From a virus, in IMG/VR virus record IMGVR_UViG_3300018083_000053, positions 1 to 45,063 of that record: DNA of 45,063 bases; one strand, given 5' to 3'. The notes beneath the pieces were generated by a model that was not told where the DNA came from, made no database searches, and saw nothing but the letters and a program-made list of their open reading frames with translations. Numbering within the stretch: position 1 is the stretch's first letter; each line of letters starts with the position of its first letter. This document shows positions 1-5,897 of this stretch, piece by piece. A program made the position numbers and the translations under genes.

Positions 1-66
1 GATACCCCCCGATGATGGCGCAATTGTGGTGAAATTGTGTTCAAGGGGAGGCTACGGGGGCCTTAA

Positions 67-292
67 TTCGGATAATCAGAAGCCTGTTCGCCACATTTCG
101 GATAAACAGAAGGCGCACGCAAAGGTAGAGTTCGGATTATCGGAAGCCCCAACACGATTGGGCGCGACCCTAAACCTCAGGTTGAGTGACTGTTACGAAA
201 AACAGAACACTCGCTTTACGTGTGATTCACACGGTTTCGGGATATCAGAAGGCTTTGTGTGGTTTCTTGGCGCATGTTCGGATTAACGGAAA
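67..292. repeat. Five iteron-like 16-bp repeats
   Basis: Copies at 67-82, 97-112, 131-146, 236-251 and 277-292 fit the consensus TTCGGATWAWCRGAAG, which is itself nearly palindromic. Distances between copies are 30, 34, 105 and 41 bp, close to whole helical turns for most pairs, so a bound protein would sit largely on one face. A partial match lies at 927-942. Iterons of this kind are known from plasmid and phage origins and partition sites, but no Rep-like gene is recognisable nearby. Confidence 0.75.
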
Positions 293-734
293 AGTCCGCG
301 CCTATCGGCGCAATCGAAAGCTATGCATAAAGCGCATACATAATCTGTAACATTGCGTGATAAGCTATGCACGAAACGCATGGAACTTTGAAGAGAAAAG
401 CGATTAGAAAGCCGCTGGTGAGCGTTCACGGTGAACCATCCAGACCTAGCGCCGATATTATCGCTCACTGGTAAGGCTTAGAATTGATCCTAGGGCATAC
501 TTCTATGGTGCATTGCAGCAAGAAAAAGAGAGCGAATTATCCCCCGTTTAGGATTAAATCCCTATGAAATGCCTGGCCGATTAGTGTCAATTTAGTAGGT
601 TCTAATGTGTGAATGACACGAAGCTTGCAAAGCCTCATGGCATATGCTCTAAGTGAGTTGCGGCCATATAGGCCGCGCGAAAGTCACTTGCTGGTGTCCA
701 AAGCCAGCCTTTCGGGTTCTTTGACAATTTAGCA

Positions 735-935
735 GATTATCCCCTTTCGCCATTGCCGCGCGTCTTTCTGGCAATGCGATACCCTTAGCCGTTTCACCTT
801 ATCAAACGTTCTGGCATTTCGGCGCTAGCTCTGGATTGCCTCTTAAACCGTGGCGATAACGTGCAAAGGTTCTTTCGTTCACGCTGGTTTGTGAAATTGC
901 GTTCTAGCGTGCGGCAATGGCGTAAGGGGATAATC
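735..935. repeat. 25-bp inverted repeat with 151-bp spacer
   Basis: The segment 735-759 is the reverse complement of 911-935 with 24 of 25 positions matching. The right arm ends 14 bp before the first gene (950). Function is unknown; it could form a large hairpin in single-stranded DNA or RNA or bind a protein at both arms. Confidence 0.8.
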
Positions 936-949
936 AGAAAGAGGGAAAA

Positions 950-1222
950 ATGGCGTTCGAAAAAGACGTGATGGTTGAGGCTACGAGACTTCGCAAATTG
1001 TTTGCCGATCGCGATCAATCCTATCTTGAGTTTTCGGTTCAGATTAATGGGCCGATTGACCATGATAGTTTGAGGATTGATTTCACTGTCGGTTCATATG
1101 GTGAGAGCGTTACCGCTGATAGCGTTGACGCTGCATTAGATGAGTATTTCCGCCGCAAAGGCTGGAAAGCCAGACACGAGGCTTTGAGGCTCACCCACCT
1201 AGACAGCCATTATCAGGAATAA
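950..1222 (+). CDS. Hypothetical protein (90 aa)
   Basis: First gene of the rightward arm. The ATG follows a purine-rich AGAGGG site. The sequence has an even amino-acid composition, an acidic middle part and a basic C-terminal part (RRKGWKARHEALR), as expected for a real small soluble protein. I do not recognise the family. It is preceded by the 25-bp inverted repeat and followed by a 16-bp palindrome, so it is probably expressed separately from the genes further right. Confidence 0.7.
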   Translation: MAFEKDVMVEATRLRKLFADRDQSYLEFSVQINGPIDHDSLRIDFTVGSYGESVTADSVDAALDEYFRRKGWKARHEALRLTHLDSHYQE

Positions 1223-1226
1223 CGCA

Positions 1227-1242
1227 CTGGGAACGTTCCCAG
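1227..1242. promoter_or_regulatory. 16-bp perfect palindrome CTGGGAACGTTCCCAG
   Basis: It lies 5 nt after the stop codon of the 950-1222 gene. It could be an operator or the stem of a weak terminator, though no clear T-run follows. The half-site CCCAGAGCG recurs at 1661-1669 and 1682-1690, on both sides of the next gene boundary. Confidence 0.55.
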
Positions 1243-1326
1243 AGCGTTTAAGCGACGGTTTAACCGGCTATGCCGCACCGTTTAAACCGCAACTTTCGCG
1301 GCGTTTCGAAAACAGGACTGAAAACA

Positions 1327-1623
1327 ATGTCTAAGTATTACGTTGCTACTGCTGTCGCTCTCTTGATCCTCACCGGCTCGGCATTTGCCAAGCAAGAGGT
1401 GAGCGTCACCCGCACGGTTTGGGAAATTTCCGATTTCCCGAAACTGTCTGAGCAGGTCAAGACGGTTTGCGAGGGCAAAGCGGTGATGAGCGACAAGCTT
1501 AAGGCGGCTTGTAAGGAGGCAACTTTGTTGCCCAAGGTGACAAAGGCTGGCGCGTTCCGCAACACGGGTATCGGCGCGGAACTTAACAGCCTCATTCGCC
1601 AGACGACCAGTGAAGCTAAGTAG
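1327..1623 (+). CDS. Predicted exported small protein (98 aa)
   Basis: The ATG at 1327 follows a CAGGA site; a longer reading frame opens at 1270 but has no such site and would bury the signal peptide. Residues 1-21 form a classical signal peptide: short basic start, hydrophobic core and an A-F-A cleavage site before KQ. The mature part has two cysteines about 14 residues apart that could form a disulfide in the periplasm. No family is recognised. A periplasmic early protein could alter the envelope or exclude other phages, but that is only inference. Confidence 0.75.
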   Translation: MSKYYVATAVALLILTGSAFAKQEVSVTRTVWEISDFPKLSEQVKTVCEGKAVMSDKLKAACKEATLLPKVTKAGAFRNTGIGAELNSLIRQTTSEAK

Positions 1624-1643
1624 GCTTCTAGGTCTCAATCCGC

Positions 1644-1670
1644 GCGCTCTGGGAACAAATCCCAGAGCGC
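1644..1670 (+). terminator. Strong hairpin after the exported-protein gene
   Basis: Arms 1644-1654 and 1660-1670 are perfectly complementary (11 bp) around a 5-nt loop. There is no U-run, so it may be an operator or RNA-stabilising hairpin rather than an intrinsic terminator. The right arm is repeated in part at 1680-1690. Confidence 0.5.
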
Positions 1671-1703
1671 TAGGCACTAATCCCAGAGCGATAAGGAAAG
1701 CAG

Positions 1704-1871
1704 ATGAAAAAGCCGATAAAGCTGGAAATGACTTTCAGCAAATCGACCAAGGGAACTCACGTTTACGTAGCGAAAGCGACGGGAAATCCCCCGCCGATAA
1801 CGAGCCTTTACGTGGCTCGTTGGGCATTCGACGGCGAGCCGCCCGCTGATATGACAGTAACCCTGTCCTAA
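1704..1871 (+). CDS. Hypothetical small protein (55 aa)
   Basis: ATG at 1704 is preceded by an AAGGAAAG ribosome-binding site, and the frame runs to TAA at 1869-1871. The product begins MKKPIKLEMTFSKSTKGTHV and ends with VTLS; the alternating hydrophobic pattern suggests a small beta-rich fold. A competing frame that opens at 1610 translates into low-complexity repeats and is rejected. Function unknown. Confidence 0.7.
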   Translation: MKKPIKLEMTFSKSTKGTHVYVAKATGNPPPITSLYVARWAFDGEPPADMTVTLS

Positions 1872-1882
1872 TCCCGGCGGCG

Positions 1883-1918
1883 TGGTGCGGTGCAGCAATC
1901 CCCGGTTGCACCGCACCA
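1883..1918 (+). terminator. 12-bp-stem hairpin
   Basis: Arms 1883-1894 and 1907-1918 are perfectly complementary around a 12-nt loop, 11 nt after the stop codon of the 55-aa gene. No U-run follows, so termination would be factor-dependent or the structure serves another purpose. Confidence 0.5.
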
Positions 1919-1925
1919 TCGCGGG

Positions 1926-1943
1926 TGTGACAAATATGTCACA
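1926..1943. promoter_or_regulatory. Palindrome TGTGACA-N4-TGTCACA
   Basis: Perfect 7-bp arms around a 4-bp centre. It resembles the 13-bp genome-wide palindrome in its outer bases but has a different spacing, and the 8-bp gap between TGTGA and TCACA does not fit the 6-bp gap of CRP sites. Likely an operator for an unknown dimeric regulator. Confidence 0.45.
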
Positions 1944-2023
1944 GTTGGGGGTGCCCTCCCTCCCTCGAATGGCGGACCTTGAACAATAATCCGACAGAAA
2001 ATGAGAACAAAAGGAGTACAAAC

Positions 2024-2059
2024 ATGGTTCGTGTGAATCACACGAAAGAAAAGCCTTGA
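2024..2059 (+). CDS. Possible 11-codon leader peptide
   Basis: An AAAGGAG site sits ideally upstream of ATG 2024, and the frame MVRVNHTKEKP ends at TGA 2057-2059. The 13-bp palindrome (2031-2043) is inside it and the -35 box of the next promoter overlaps its stop codon. It may be a leader peptide, a remnant of a displaced gene or chance. Confidence 0.3.
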   Translation: MVRVNHTKEKP

Positions 2060-2085
2060 CAAATCAATGGTTTAGTGCCTATTCT
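2056..2085 (+). promoter_or_regulatory. Sigma70-type promoter with palindromic operators
   Basis: TTGACA at 2056-2061 and TATTCT at 2080-2085 are separated by 18 bp. The 13-bp palindrome (2031-2043) is centred 19 bp upstream of the -35 box, and a separate 18-bp palindrome covers the expected start site near 2092. It should drive the genes at 2127-2390 and 2473-3396, up to the terminator at 3406. Confidence 0.75.
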
Positions 2086-2090
2086 GAGGA

Positions 2091-2108
2091 TCGTGGAACA
2101 TTCCACGA
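2091..2108. promoter_or_regulatory. 18-bp palindrome at the transcription start
   Basis: TCGTGGAA and TTCCACGA are perfect inverted arms around CA. The location at about +1 to +17 of the promoter at 2056-2085 is typical of a repressor operator. Its sequence is unrelated to the 13-bp repeat, which suggests two different regulators meet at this promoter. Confidence 0.65.
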
Positions 2109-2126
2109 ACACAGGAAGGCTAAAAT

Positions 2127-2390
2127 ATGACTGAACCTGAAATACAACCCGAAAGCGAAGCGGCTGACGTTATCAACCGCGTGGTGCGGGAAGGTGACAC
2201 CGAAAGGTTGCAATCCTTTTGCTCACTACTCAACACGTTCAACTATAGCGTGCAAGTCCAATCGGGGCGCGAAATGTGGTCGCCAAGCGATTTTAGGTCG
2301 TTTGCGATTGCATTGTGTGCAATGGATTCGATTGGGCTGGATGATAAGTCCGCAGCTATGCAAAATAACATAACAGCTATGCGTAAATAA
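2127..2390 (+). CDS. Hypothetical protein (87 aa)
   Basis: ATG 2127 follows an AGGAAGG site. The protein is acidic at its N-terminus and probably helical, and is unrecognised. It is the first gene behind the promoter at 2056-2085 and its TCGTGGAA palindrome, so it is a candidate for the regulator that uses that operator, although I see no obvious helix-turn-helix. The stop codon is followed within 5 nt by a 13-bp palindrome copy (2396-2408). Confidence 0.7.
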   Translation: MTEPEIQPESEAADVINRVVREGDTERLQSFCSLLNTFNYSVQVQSGREMWSPSDFRSFAIALCAMDSIGLDDKSAAMQNNITAMRK

Positions 2391-2472
2391 CGTTTGTGTG
2401 ATTCACACGAACCTGATTTAATCGTTTCACGGTCAAGGCAATAACGCAGTGACCAAAACAGGAGACTACCAA

Positions 2473-3396
2473 ATGGCTCGTAAACCTGAACCCAAGGCTG
2501 CACCTGCATCCACCCGCCCCGCCGCGAAGGAAACCGCTCTTTCCTACGTGTCCCCCAAGGCCATGTCGGTTGATATTGGTGAGAAGGCAGTCTTGGCATT
2601 CAAAGCCACGAAAGACACGGATGAGGAAATCAACCGGCTTTCGACTGAGAACCGCGCGCAAAAGGGTCAAACCCGCGCGATGCTCACTGAGGCTTTTTTC
2701 ATCGCTGCGAATAACGACAAAAACATCAAGTTGGGCAATATCCACAGCGATGCTGCGGCAGATCAGAAGGATTTGCGCCAGCGTCTTGAGGTAGCCGTGG
2801 GGATCAAGGTTGCCTCGCGTGGTGATGATGGCGTTGAGAAGATTGTTTTCGCGCCTTGGGCAAAGGATTATTTCCCGCAGCCCGGCGAAAGCAAGGAAAC
2901 CGACGGTTGGCAAGCGAAGGAAAACTTTCGCTCGAACTTCGCCACTGCGTTTACAATGTGCATCAAGTCGGCGCATGCTGTACAGTTGGCTGGTTTGCAG
3001 ATGGCGAAGGACAAGGCCACAGGCACACTTCTGATTTCCGGCAAATCGATCAAGGAACGGTTTGGCGTGGATCAGATCGCGCTCAACGAAAAACGCGAGG
3101 TGAAGGATACCGATGGCAAGACGGTGAAGCTGGCGAAAATTCCAAGCTATACCGAGTTGGCACGGATCAGCGCCGAAAGCGTAGGCAAGACGCTGCAAAC
3201 CCGCGTCCAGTCCAAGGCGAAGGAAGTCAACGCCTTGAATGAGAGTGACGTCACCAGCGCCGTGAACAGCATTGCAACCACCCTTGGCAAGCTGAAAAAC
3301 TTTGGTGATGATCTCGCCTCAGCGATTGAAGCGCTTGCCGAAGCCTGCGATGCAGCATTGCAGCGTAATGGCACCGATGAGGCTGACGCAGCGTAA
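2473..3396 (+). CDS. Hypothetical Lys/Ala-rich protein (307 aa)
   Basis: The ATG at 2473 is preceded by ACAGGAGACTACCAA; an in-frame GTG at 2449 lacks such a site. The first 25 residues are Ala/Pro/Lys-rich and probably disordered. The rest is mostly helical and highly charged, with a long helix-prone C-terminal part (about 220-300). It is the largest early protein of the left end and is closed off by a strong terminator, so it forms a two-gene operon with 2127-2390. Family not recognised; a DNA-associated or host-takeover role is possible but not supported by a motif. Confidence 0.8.
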   Translation: MARKPEPKAAPASTRPAAKETALSYVSPKAMSVDIGEKAVLAFKATKDTDEEINRLSTENRAQKGQTRAMLTEAFFIAANNDKNIKLGNIHSDAAADQKDLRQRLEVAVGIKVASRGDDGVEKIVFAPWAKDYFPQPGESKETDGWQAKENFRSNFATAFTMCIKSAHAVQLAGLQMAKDKATGTLLISGKSIKERFGVDQIALNEKREVKDTDGKTVKLAKIPSYTELARISAESVGKTLQTRVQSKAKEVNALNESDVTSAVNSIATTLGKLKNFGDDLASAIEALAEACDAALQRNGTDEADAA

Positions 3397-3405
3397 ACCA
3401 CTACC

Positions 3406-3440
3406 GCCCCCGTGTGACTCACACGGGGGCGCTTTTCTTT
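3406..3440 (+). terminator. Intrinsic terminator built on the 13-bp palindrome
   Basis: The copy at 3412-3424 is extended by six G-C pairs into perfect 12-bp arms (3406-3417 and 3419-3430) with a 1-nt centre, followed by GCTTTTCTTT. It lies 10 nt after the stop codon at 3396. Confidence 0.8.
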
Positions 3441-3454
3441 CCGAATTTTGTGGT

Positions 3455-3509
3455 AGGTGCCTCACGACTGCGCCGGACTCGCAGTCCTTGTTGCAACAGT
3501 TTGGCACCT
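3455..3509. other. Potential three-way-junction fold
   Basis: Outer arms AGGTGCC (3455-3461) and GGCACCT (3503-3509) enclose a 7-bp hairpin (3466-3472 with 3480-3486) and a small GTTGCAAC palindrome (3490-3497). At 55 nt it is too short for a tRNA. It could be a structured RNA or a single-strand origin-type DNA fold. Confidence 0.45.
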
Positions 3510-3539
3510 CGTAAGTCGTCCCGGCGATCCACTTTATAT

Positions 3540-3557
3540 CCCCCCCCCCCCCCCCCC
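3540..3557. repeat. Homopolymer run of 18 C
   Basis: Eighteen consecutive C residues by my count, with a second run of seven C at 3597-3603. Such tracts slip in replication and sequencing, so the true length is uncertain. Confidence 0.8.
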
Positions 3558-3617
3558 TCGCAAACGGACGTGATTCCTGCTCCGTTGCAAAATATACCCC
3601 CCCAGTGAAAATAACAC

Positions 3618-3646
3618 TTGACAAGGTGATGTCAATGTGATATCAT
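3618..3646 (+). promoter_or_regulatory. Strong sigma70-type promoter for the early operon
   Basis: TTGACA (3618-3623), a 17-bp spacer and TATCAT (3641-3646). A TTGACA/TGTCAA inverted repeat (3618-3635) overlaps the -35 box. The leader carries a 7-bp hairpin (3662-3668 with 3684-3690) and then the palindrome at 3703-3715 directly before the first gene. It should drive the long rightward operon from 3732. Confidence 0.8.
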
Positions 3647-3731
3647 TTGTAATACTCGAAATCCGCCTACCCTGAACCCTCGCAGGCGGACTGACCTACC
3701 CCGTGTGAGTCACACGAAAACAGGACGTGCG

Positions 3732-4085
3732 ATGATGACAGAGAATATCCATAAAGCGGAGCCGCATATCATTGCGGCTATTCGGCGTTTAGAGATGATG
3801 TTGTGGTTCGTGCGTAATCAAAAGCGCATGTCCATTGACAAGCATGTGCCGCCGTACTTCGATCTAATCACTAACGACCTTGCGGCCATCCAAGCCGCAC
3901 TGTATACAGACGATGAGTACACCGAGAGTGTGGCTCGTGGCTTAGCTCGTGTGAGTCACACAAGAGAATACGATTACTCCGTGACCGCCAACGATAAGGG
4001 CGAAATCCACTACAATGTTGATGCTGTGTTGCCTCTGAAAGAGATGAAAGAGAATGTCATCTTTGTGCGGAGGGATCAGCCATGA
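3732..4085 (+). CDS. Hypothetical early protein (117 aa)
   Basis: Tandem ATGs at 3732 and 3735 follow ACAGGA; a GTG at 3705 lies inside the palindrome and is rejected. First gene of the early operon behind the 3618 promoter. N-terminal half is predicted helical, C-terminal half probably strands. A copy of the 13-bp palindrome (3949-3961) is inside the gene and encodes R-V-S-H-T. Ends with an ATGA overlap with the next gene. Function unknown. Confidence 0.8.
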   Translation: MMTENIHKAEPHIIAAIRRLEMMLWFVRNQKRMSIDKHVPPYFDLITNDLAAIQAALYTDDEYTESVARGLARVSHTREYDYSVTANDKGEIHYNVDAVLPLKEMKENVIFVRRDQP

Positions 4086-4450
4086 CGGGTGTTCGGTCAC
4101 GGTTCAACGTTCAGCCCATCCTCACGCTAGAGCGTCTCAAGAACTTCGTAGCCATTGATAACCTAACTGCGCAAGTGCCTCTGATTGAGGTATCGCGCAG
4201 TTTTGGCATGCGTGTATGGGTGGCATATGACATTGCTCGTATACATGGGACATACATTGAAGTTGGTCCCAACGGTCTTGTGCGGACTATTACAGTGTAT
4301 CCGTCTGGGAGGAAGTATGAGATCATCAATCGACCCGCCTATGCGGTTAAAAGATTACGTAAAGGAAAGAAATCGCATACTGCTAACCAAAAGCCCAAAG
4401 GAATTAAAGGAGTTTCTCAAGAGAAATCGCCTGCCGTTCCCAAAGAATAA
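4082..4450 (+). CDS. Hypothetical protein (122 aa)
   Basis: Starts at the ATGA overlap with the previous stop. The middle part (about 35-60) has a possible helix-turn-helix rhythm (LIEVSRSFGMRVWVAYDIAR), followed by a strand-rich piece and a very basic tail. It could be a small DNA-binding protein, but this is weak. Its last 134 nt overlap the next gene in another frame. Confidence 0.65.
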   Translation: MTGVRSRFNVQPILTLERLKNFVAIDNLTAQVPLIEVSRSFGMRVWVAYDIARIHGTYIEVGPNGLVRTITVYPSGRKYEIINRPAYAVKRLRKGKKSHTANQKPKGIKGVSQEKSPAVPKE

Positions 4451-4580
4451 GGCGACATTAGAGATTACGTGGCATAAGAGTATCACGGCAGCGAACAGTC
4501 TGCCTACGACTTACAGACGACAGAGCAAGAAATGGTTAGAGGCAAGGGGTTACACGTCATTGGACGATGGGGATTTATAG
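4317..4580 (+). CDS. Hypothetical protein (87 aa)
   Basis: ATG 4317 has a GGGAGGA ribosome-binding site. The C-terminal part (HKSITAANSLPTTYRRQSKK followed by WLEARGYTSLDDGDL) reads like a conserved small phage family in which a resistant S/T-LP segment is followed by KKWL. An alternative ATG is at 4341. It overlaps the preceding gene by 134 nt and the next by 49 nt, which shows how compressed this operon is. Function unknown. Confidence 0.7.
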   Translation: MRSSIDPPMRLKDYVKERNRILLTKSPKELKEFLKRNRLPFPKNKATLEITWHKSITAANSLPTTYRRQSKKWLEARGYTSLDDGDL

Positions 4581-4780
4581 TAGCCATTGCCATGGGTCCG
4601 GTGATGGCAGAAACGTTTGAGGATAGATGGCCTTATCCAGTAAGCGTGGACCCTGCTCCGATAGAGGGCGTTTGGCCCAAGCTGGAGAAGAAGAAGAAGG
4701 CACGTAAGCATAGTGTGTTCGTGTGTCAGAAGCGATATTACTACAAGAGAGGATATCGTTATTGGCGGTGCAAGCGATGA
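4532..4780 (+). CDS. Predicted exported basic small protein (82 aa)
   Basis: Residues 1-26 look like a signal peptide (basic start, hydrophobic GFIVAIAMGPV, A-type cleavage before ETFEDRW). The mature part has a KKKK stretch and ends in an aromatic, Arg/Lys-rich tail with two cysteines. The ribosome-binding site is weak, so translation may be coupled to the overlapping gene upstream. It is the second exported early protein besides 1327-1623. Function unknown. Confidence 0.6.
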   Translation: MVRGKGLHVIGRWGFIVAIAMGPVMAETFEDRWPYPVSVDPAPIEGVWPKLEKKKKARKHSVFVCQKRYYYKRGYRYWRCKR

Positions 4781-5211
4781 GTAAGTACAAGAGTGGGAAG
4801 GTAAGGCGTTTAGAGCGTCAACGTGTGGAACGTCAAGAGTACAGGAAACGAAGGAGAGCTAGGCTCATGAACACTGGTGAATTTTCGGTATGTCAATTCT
4901 TCACGAATGATAGCTACGAATACGTGCGTAAGTTTGTCTCTGCCGAAGAGGCTGTGAAAGCTGCGCACTTCTATACCCATAACGTTGCGGCGAGTATGGG
5001 TATTGTTGAGCGAGTGATTATCACCGATGGTGGTGATAGTTGTGTATTTGAATGGAAGAAAGGAGAGGGAATTGTCTGGCCTGAAAACCTCAAAGGACTC
5101 GAAGTTAAAAGCGATACGAAGATTGTCGAAGATCAACGACACGTTACAGAAGGAGGGACACAAGAAGCCGTTGGCGAACGAACGGAAGACCGCGGCGAAA
5201 CCAAGACCTAA
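4777..5211 (+). CDS. Hypothetical protein (144 aa, start uncertain)
   Basis: The first ATG (4777) forms an ATGA overlap with the upstream stop and adds a strongly basic 30-residue N-terminus. A second in-frame ATG at 4867 has a better ribosome-binding site (AAGGAG) and would give 114 aa. The core has an alpha/beta pattern with a VERVIITDGGDSCVFEWKKG segment of two strands around a turn. The C-terminal 45 residues are charged and probably disordered and overlap the next gene. Family unknown. Confidence 0.65.
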   Translation: MSKYKSGKVRRLERQRVERQEYRKRRRARLMNTGEFSVCQFFTNDSYEYVRKFVSAEEAVKAAHFYTHNVAASMGIVERVIITDGGDSCVFEWKKGEGIVWPENLKGLEVKSDTKIVEDQRHVTEGGTQEAVGERTEDRGETKT

Positions 5212-5233
5212 GCCATCAATGCCAACCATATGA
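5072..5233 (+). CDS. Small basic protein with TTG start (53 aa)
   Basis: TTG at 5072 is placed 6 nt behind AGGAG (5061-5065). The product begins MSGLKTSKDSKLKAIRRLSK and is rich in Lys, Arg and Pro. It lies in another frame over the end of the previous gene, and its stop overlaps the next start (ATGA at 5230-5233). That operon-like junction is the main support. No function recognised. Confidence 0.5.
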   Translation: MSGLKTSKDSKLKAIRRLSKINDTLQKEGHKKPLANERKTAAKPRPKPSMPTI

Positions 5234-5394
5234 GGGATCGACCAGCACAAGAGCCAGTCGATCAAACGTGTACACGATGTTTGCAGATGTTTAGTGGAGA
5301 GTTCTGGCATATATTCTGCGCACTATGCAAACCTCGTGTGATTCACACAGCAACAGGGAAAGACCATGTTAAAAAAGATAAGCGTAACCTTTGA
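5230..5394 (+). CDS. Small zinc-finger-type protein (54 aa)
   Basis: ATG 5230 overlaps the stop of the 53-aa gene. Residues 14-17 (CTRC) and 30-33 (CALC) form a four-cysteine zinc-binding pattern. The 13-bp palindrome at 5336-5348 lies inside it and encodes R-V-I-H-T. No separate ribosome-binding site is visible, so translation is probably coupled. The last 29 nt overlap the next gene. Confidence 0.6.
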   Translation: MRDRPAQEPVDQTCTRCLQMFSGEFWHIFCALCKPRVIHTATGKDHVKKDKRNL

Positions 5395-5734
5395 TATGGA
5401 CATGGAAGTGTTCATGAAGGTATTACATCATACGAACACGGGGGTTCGTGTGGATATGTTTGGTGACAAACCCAAGGTCAAGAAAGACCCCCCAGTCAAA
5501 TTGCTCGCATCCCCTGAACGGGTGGGAGCTAAGGTTTTGATTATGGACTATGCCAAGGCTCATAAGGATGGGTTCGTGCCGAAGGACTTGTACCCATTGT
5601 TTGAGAAGGCAGGGTATGCCAAGAACTCGTCCTCACCACAACTGATGTGGCTGAAAGCTAAGGGCTACCTCAAGCGTCATGTGAGTGGTGTGTACGTTCC
5701 AACAGCGAAAGGCTTAAGTTATGGCGAAGGCTGA
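5366..5734 (+). CDS. Winged-helix-like protein (122 aa)
   Basis: ATG 5366 follows CAGGGAAAGACC. The C-terminal 65 residues resemble a winged helix-turn-helix: a helix (VLIMDYAKAHKDG), a second helix (PKDLYPLFEKAGY), a recognition-type helix (SSSPQLMWLKAKG) and a wing (YLKRHVSGVYVPTAKG). The N-terminal 50 residues are of unknown type. It is one of four possible DNA-binding proteins in the genome that might recognise the 13-bp palindrome; one copy lies 18 nt before its start. Confidence 0.7.
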   Translation: MLKKISVTFDMDMEVFMKVLHHTNTGVRVDMFGDKPKVKKDPPVKLLASPERVGAKVLIMDYAKAHKDGFVPKDLYPLFEKAGYAKNSSSPQLMWLKAKGYLKRHVSGVYVPTAKGLSYGEG

Positions 5735-5897
5735 TGTAAATCTCCTCCTATCCGCCATCGAAGGATTCATCGATGCTAACATCGATTTCGCTCTTCTCGA
5801 ACTAAGATCACCAACCGTGGATCGTAAAGGTGCGTTGGAAGTCATTAACGAAGCTCGCACGACTCTTAAAACACGTCTGGAGGAATACTATGGCTAA
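5721..5897 (+). CDS. Hypothetical small helical protein (58 aa)
   Basis: ATG 5721 lies inside the end of the previous gene and the frame ends at TAA 5895-5897, overlapping the next start. Translation begins MAKADVNLLLSAIEGFIDAN and is strongly helical and acidic. Position in the string of overlapping genes supports it. Function unknown. Confidence 0.65.
   Translation: MAKADVNLLLSAIEGFIDANIDFALLELRSPTVDRKGALEVINEARTTLKTRLEEYYG

Larger units (their letters stand above)
1..949. other. Gene-free left end with clustered repeats
   Basis: I find no start codon with a good ribosome-binding site and no protein-like reading frame here. The stretch holds five copies of a 16-bp iteron-like repeat (67-292), one copy of the GTGTGANTCACAC palindrome (220-232) and a degenerate copy (607-619). 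It also has a 20-nt direct repeat at 318-337 and 362-381 (17 of 20 identical), a GC-rich hairpin at 660-676 and a long inverted repeat (735-759 with 911-935). This density of repeats is typical of a replication origin, packaging site or regulatory region; which of these it is cannot be told from sequence alone. Confidence 0.7.
3397..3731. other. Gene-free stretch with folded element, poly-C and promoter
   Basis: After the terminator come a potential three-way-junction fold (3455-3509), a run of 18 C (3540-3557), a run of 7 C (3597-3603), a promoter (3618-3646), a leader hairpin (3662-3690) and a palindrome copy (3703-3715). No coding frame is credible. Confidence 0.7.

Noticed and set aside
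26-286. 86-aa reading frame at the left end
   Set aside because: No ribosome-binding site, and it translates the iteron repeats and a palindrome copy; composition is not protein-like.
721-749. Promoter with TTGACA at 721
   Set aside because: No acceptable -10 box at 16-18 bp; the segment overlaps an inverted-repeat arm instead.
1610-1849. 79-aa frame with NPRALGT repeats
   Set aside because: It translates hairpin repeats; the 55-aa gene at 1704-1871 in another frame has the better ribosome-binding site and composition.
1926-1943. CRP/FNR-type site
   Set aside because: The gap between TGTGA and TCACA is 8 bp, not 6; a phage-specific operator is more likely.
3455-3509. tRNA gene
   Set aside because: Although the outer stem is 7 bp like an acceptor stem, the element is 55 nt long and lacks a T-arm and a plausible anticodon arm.
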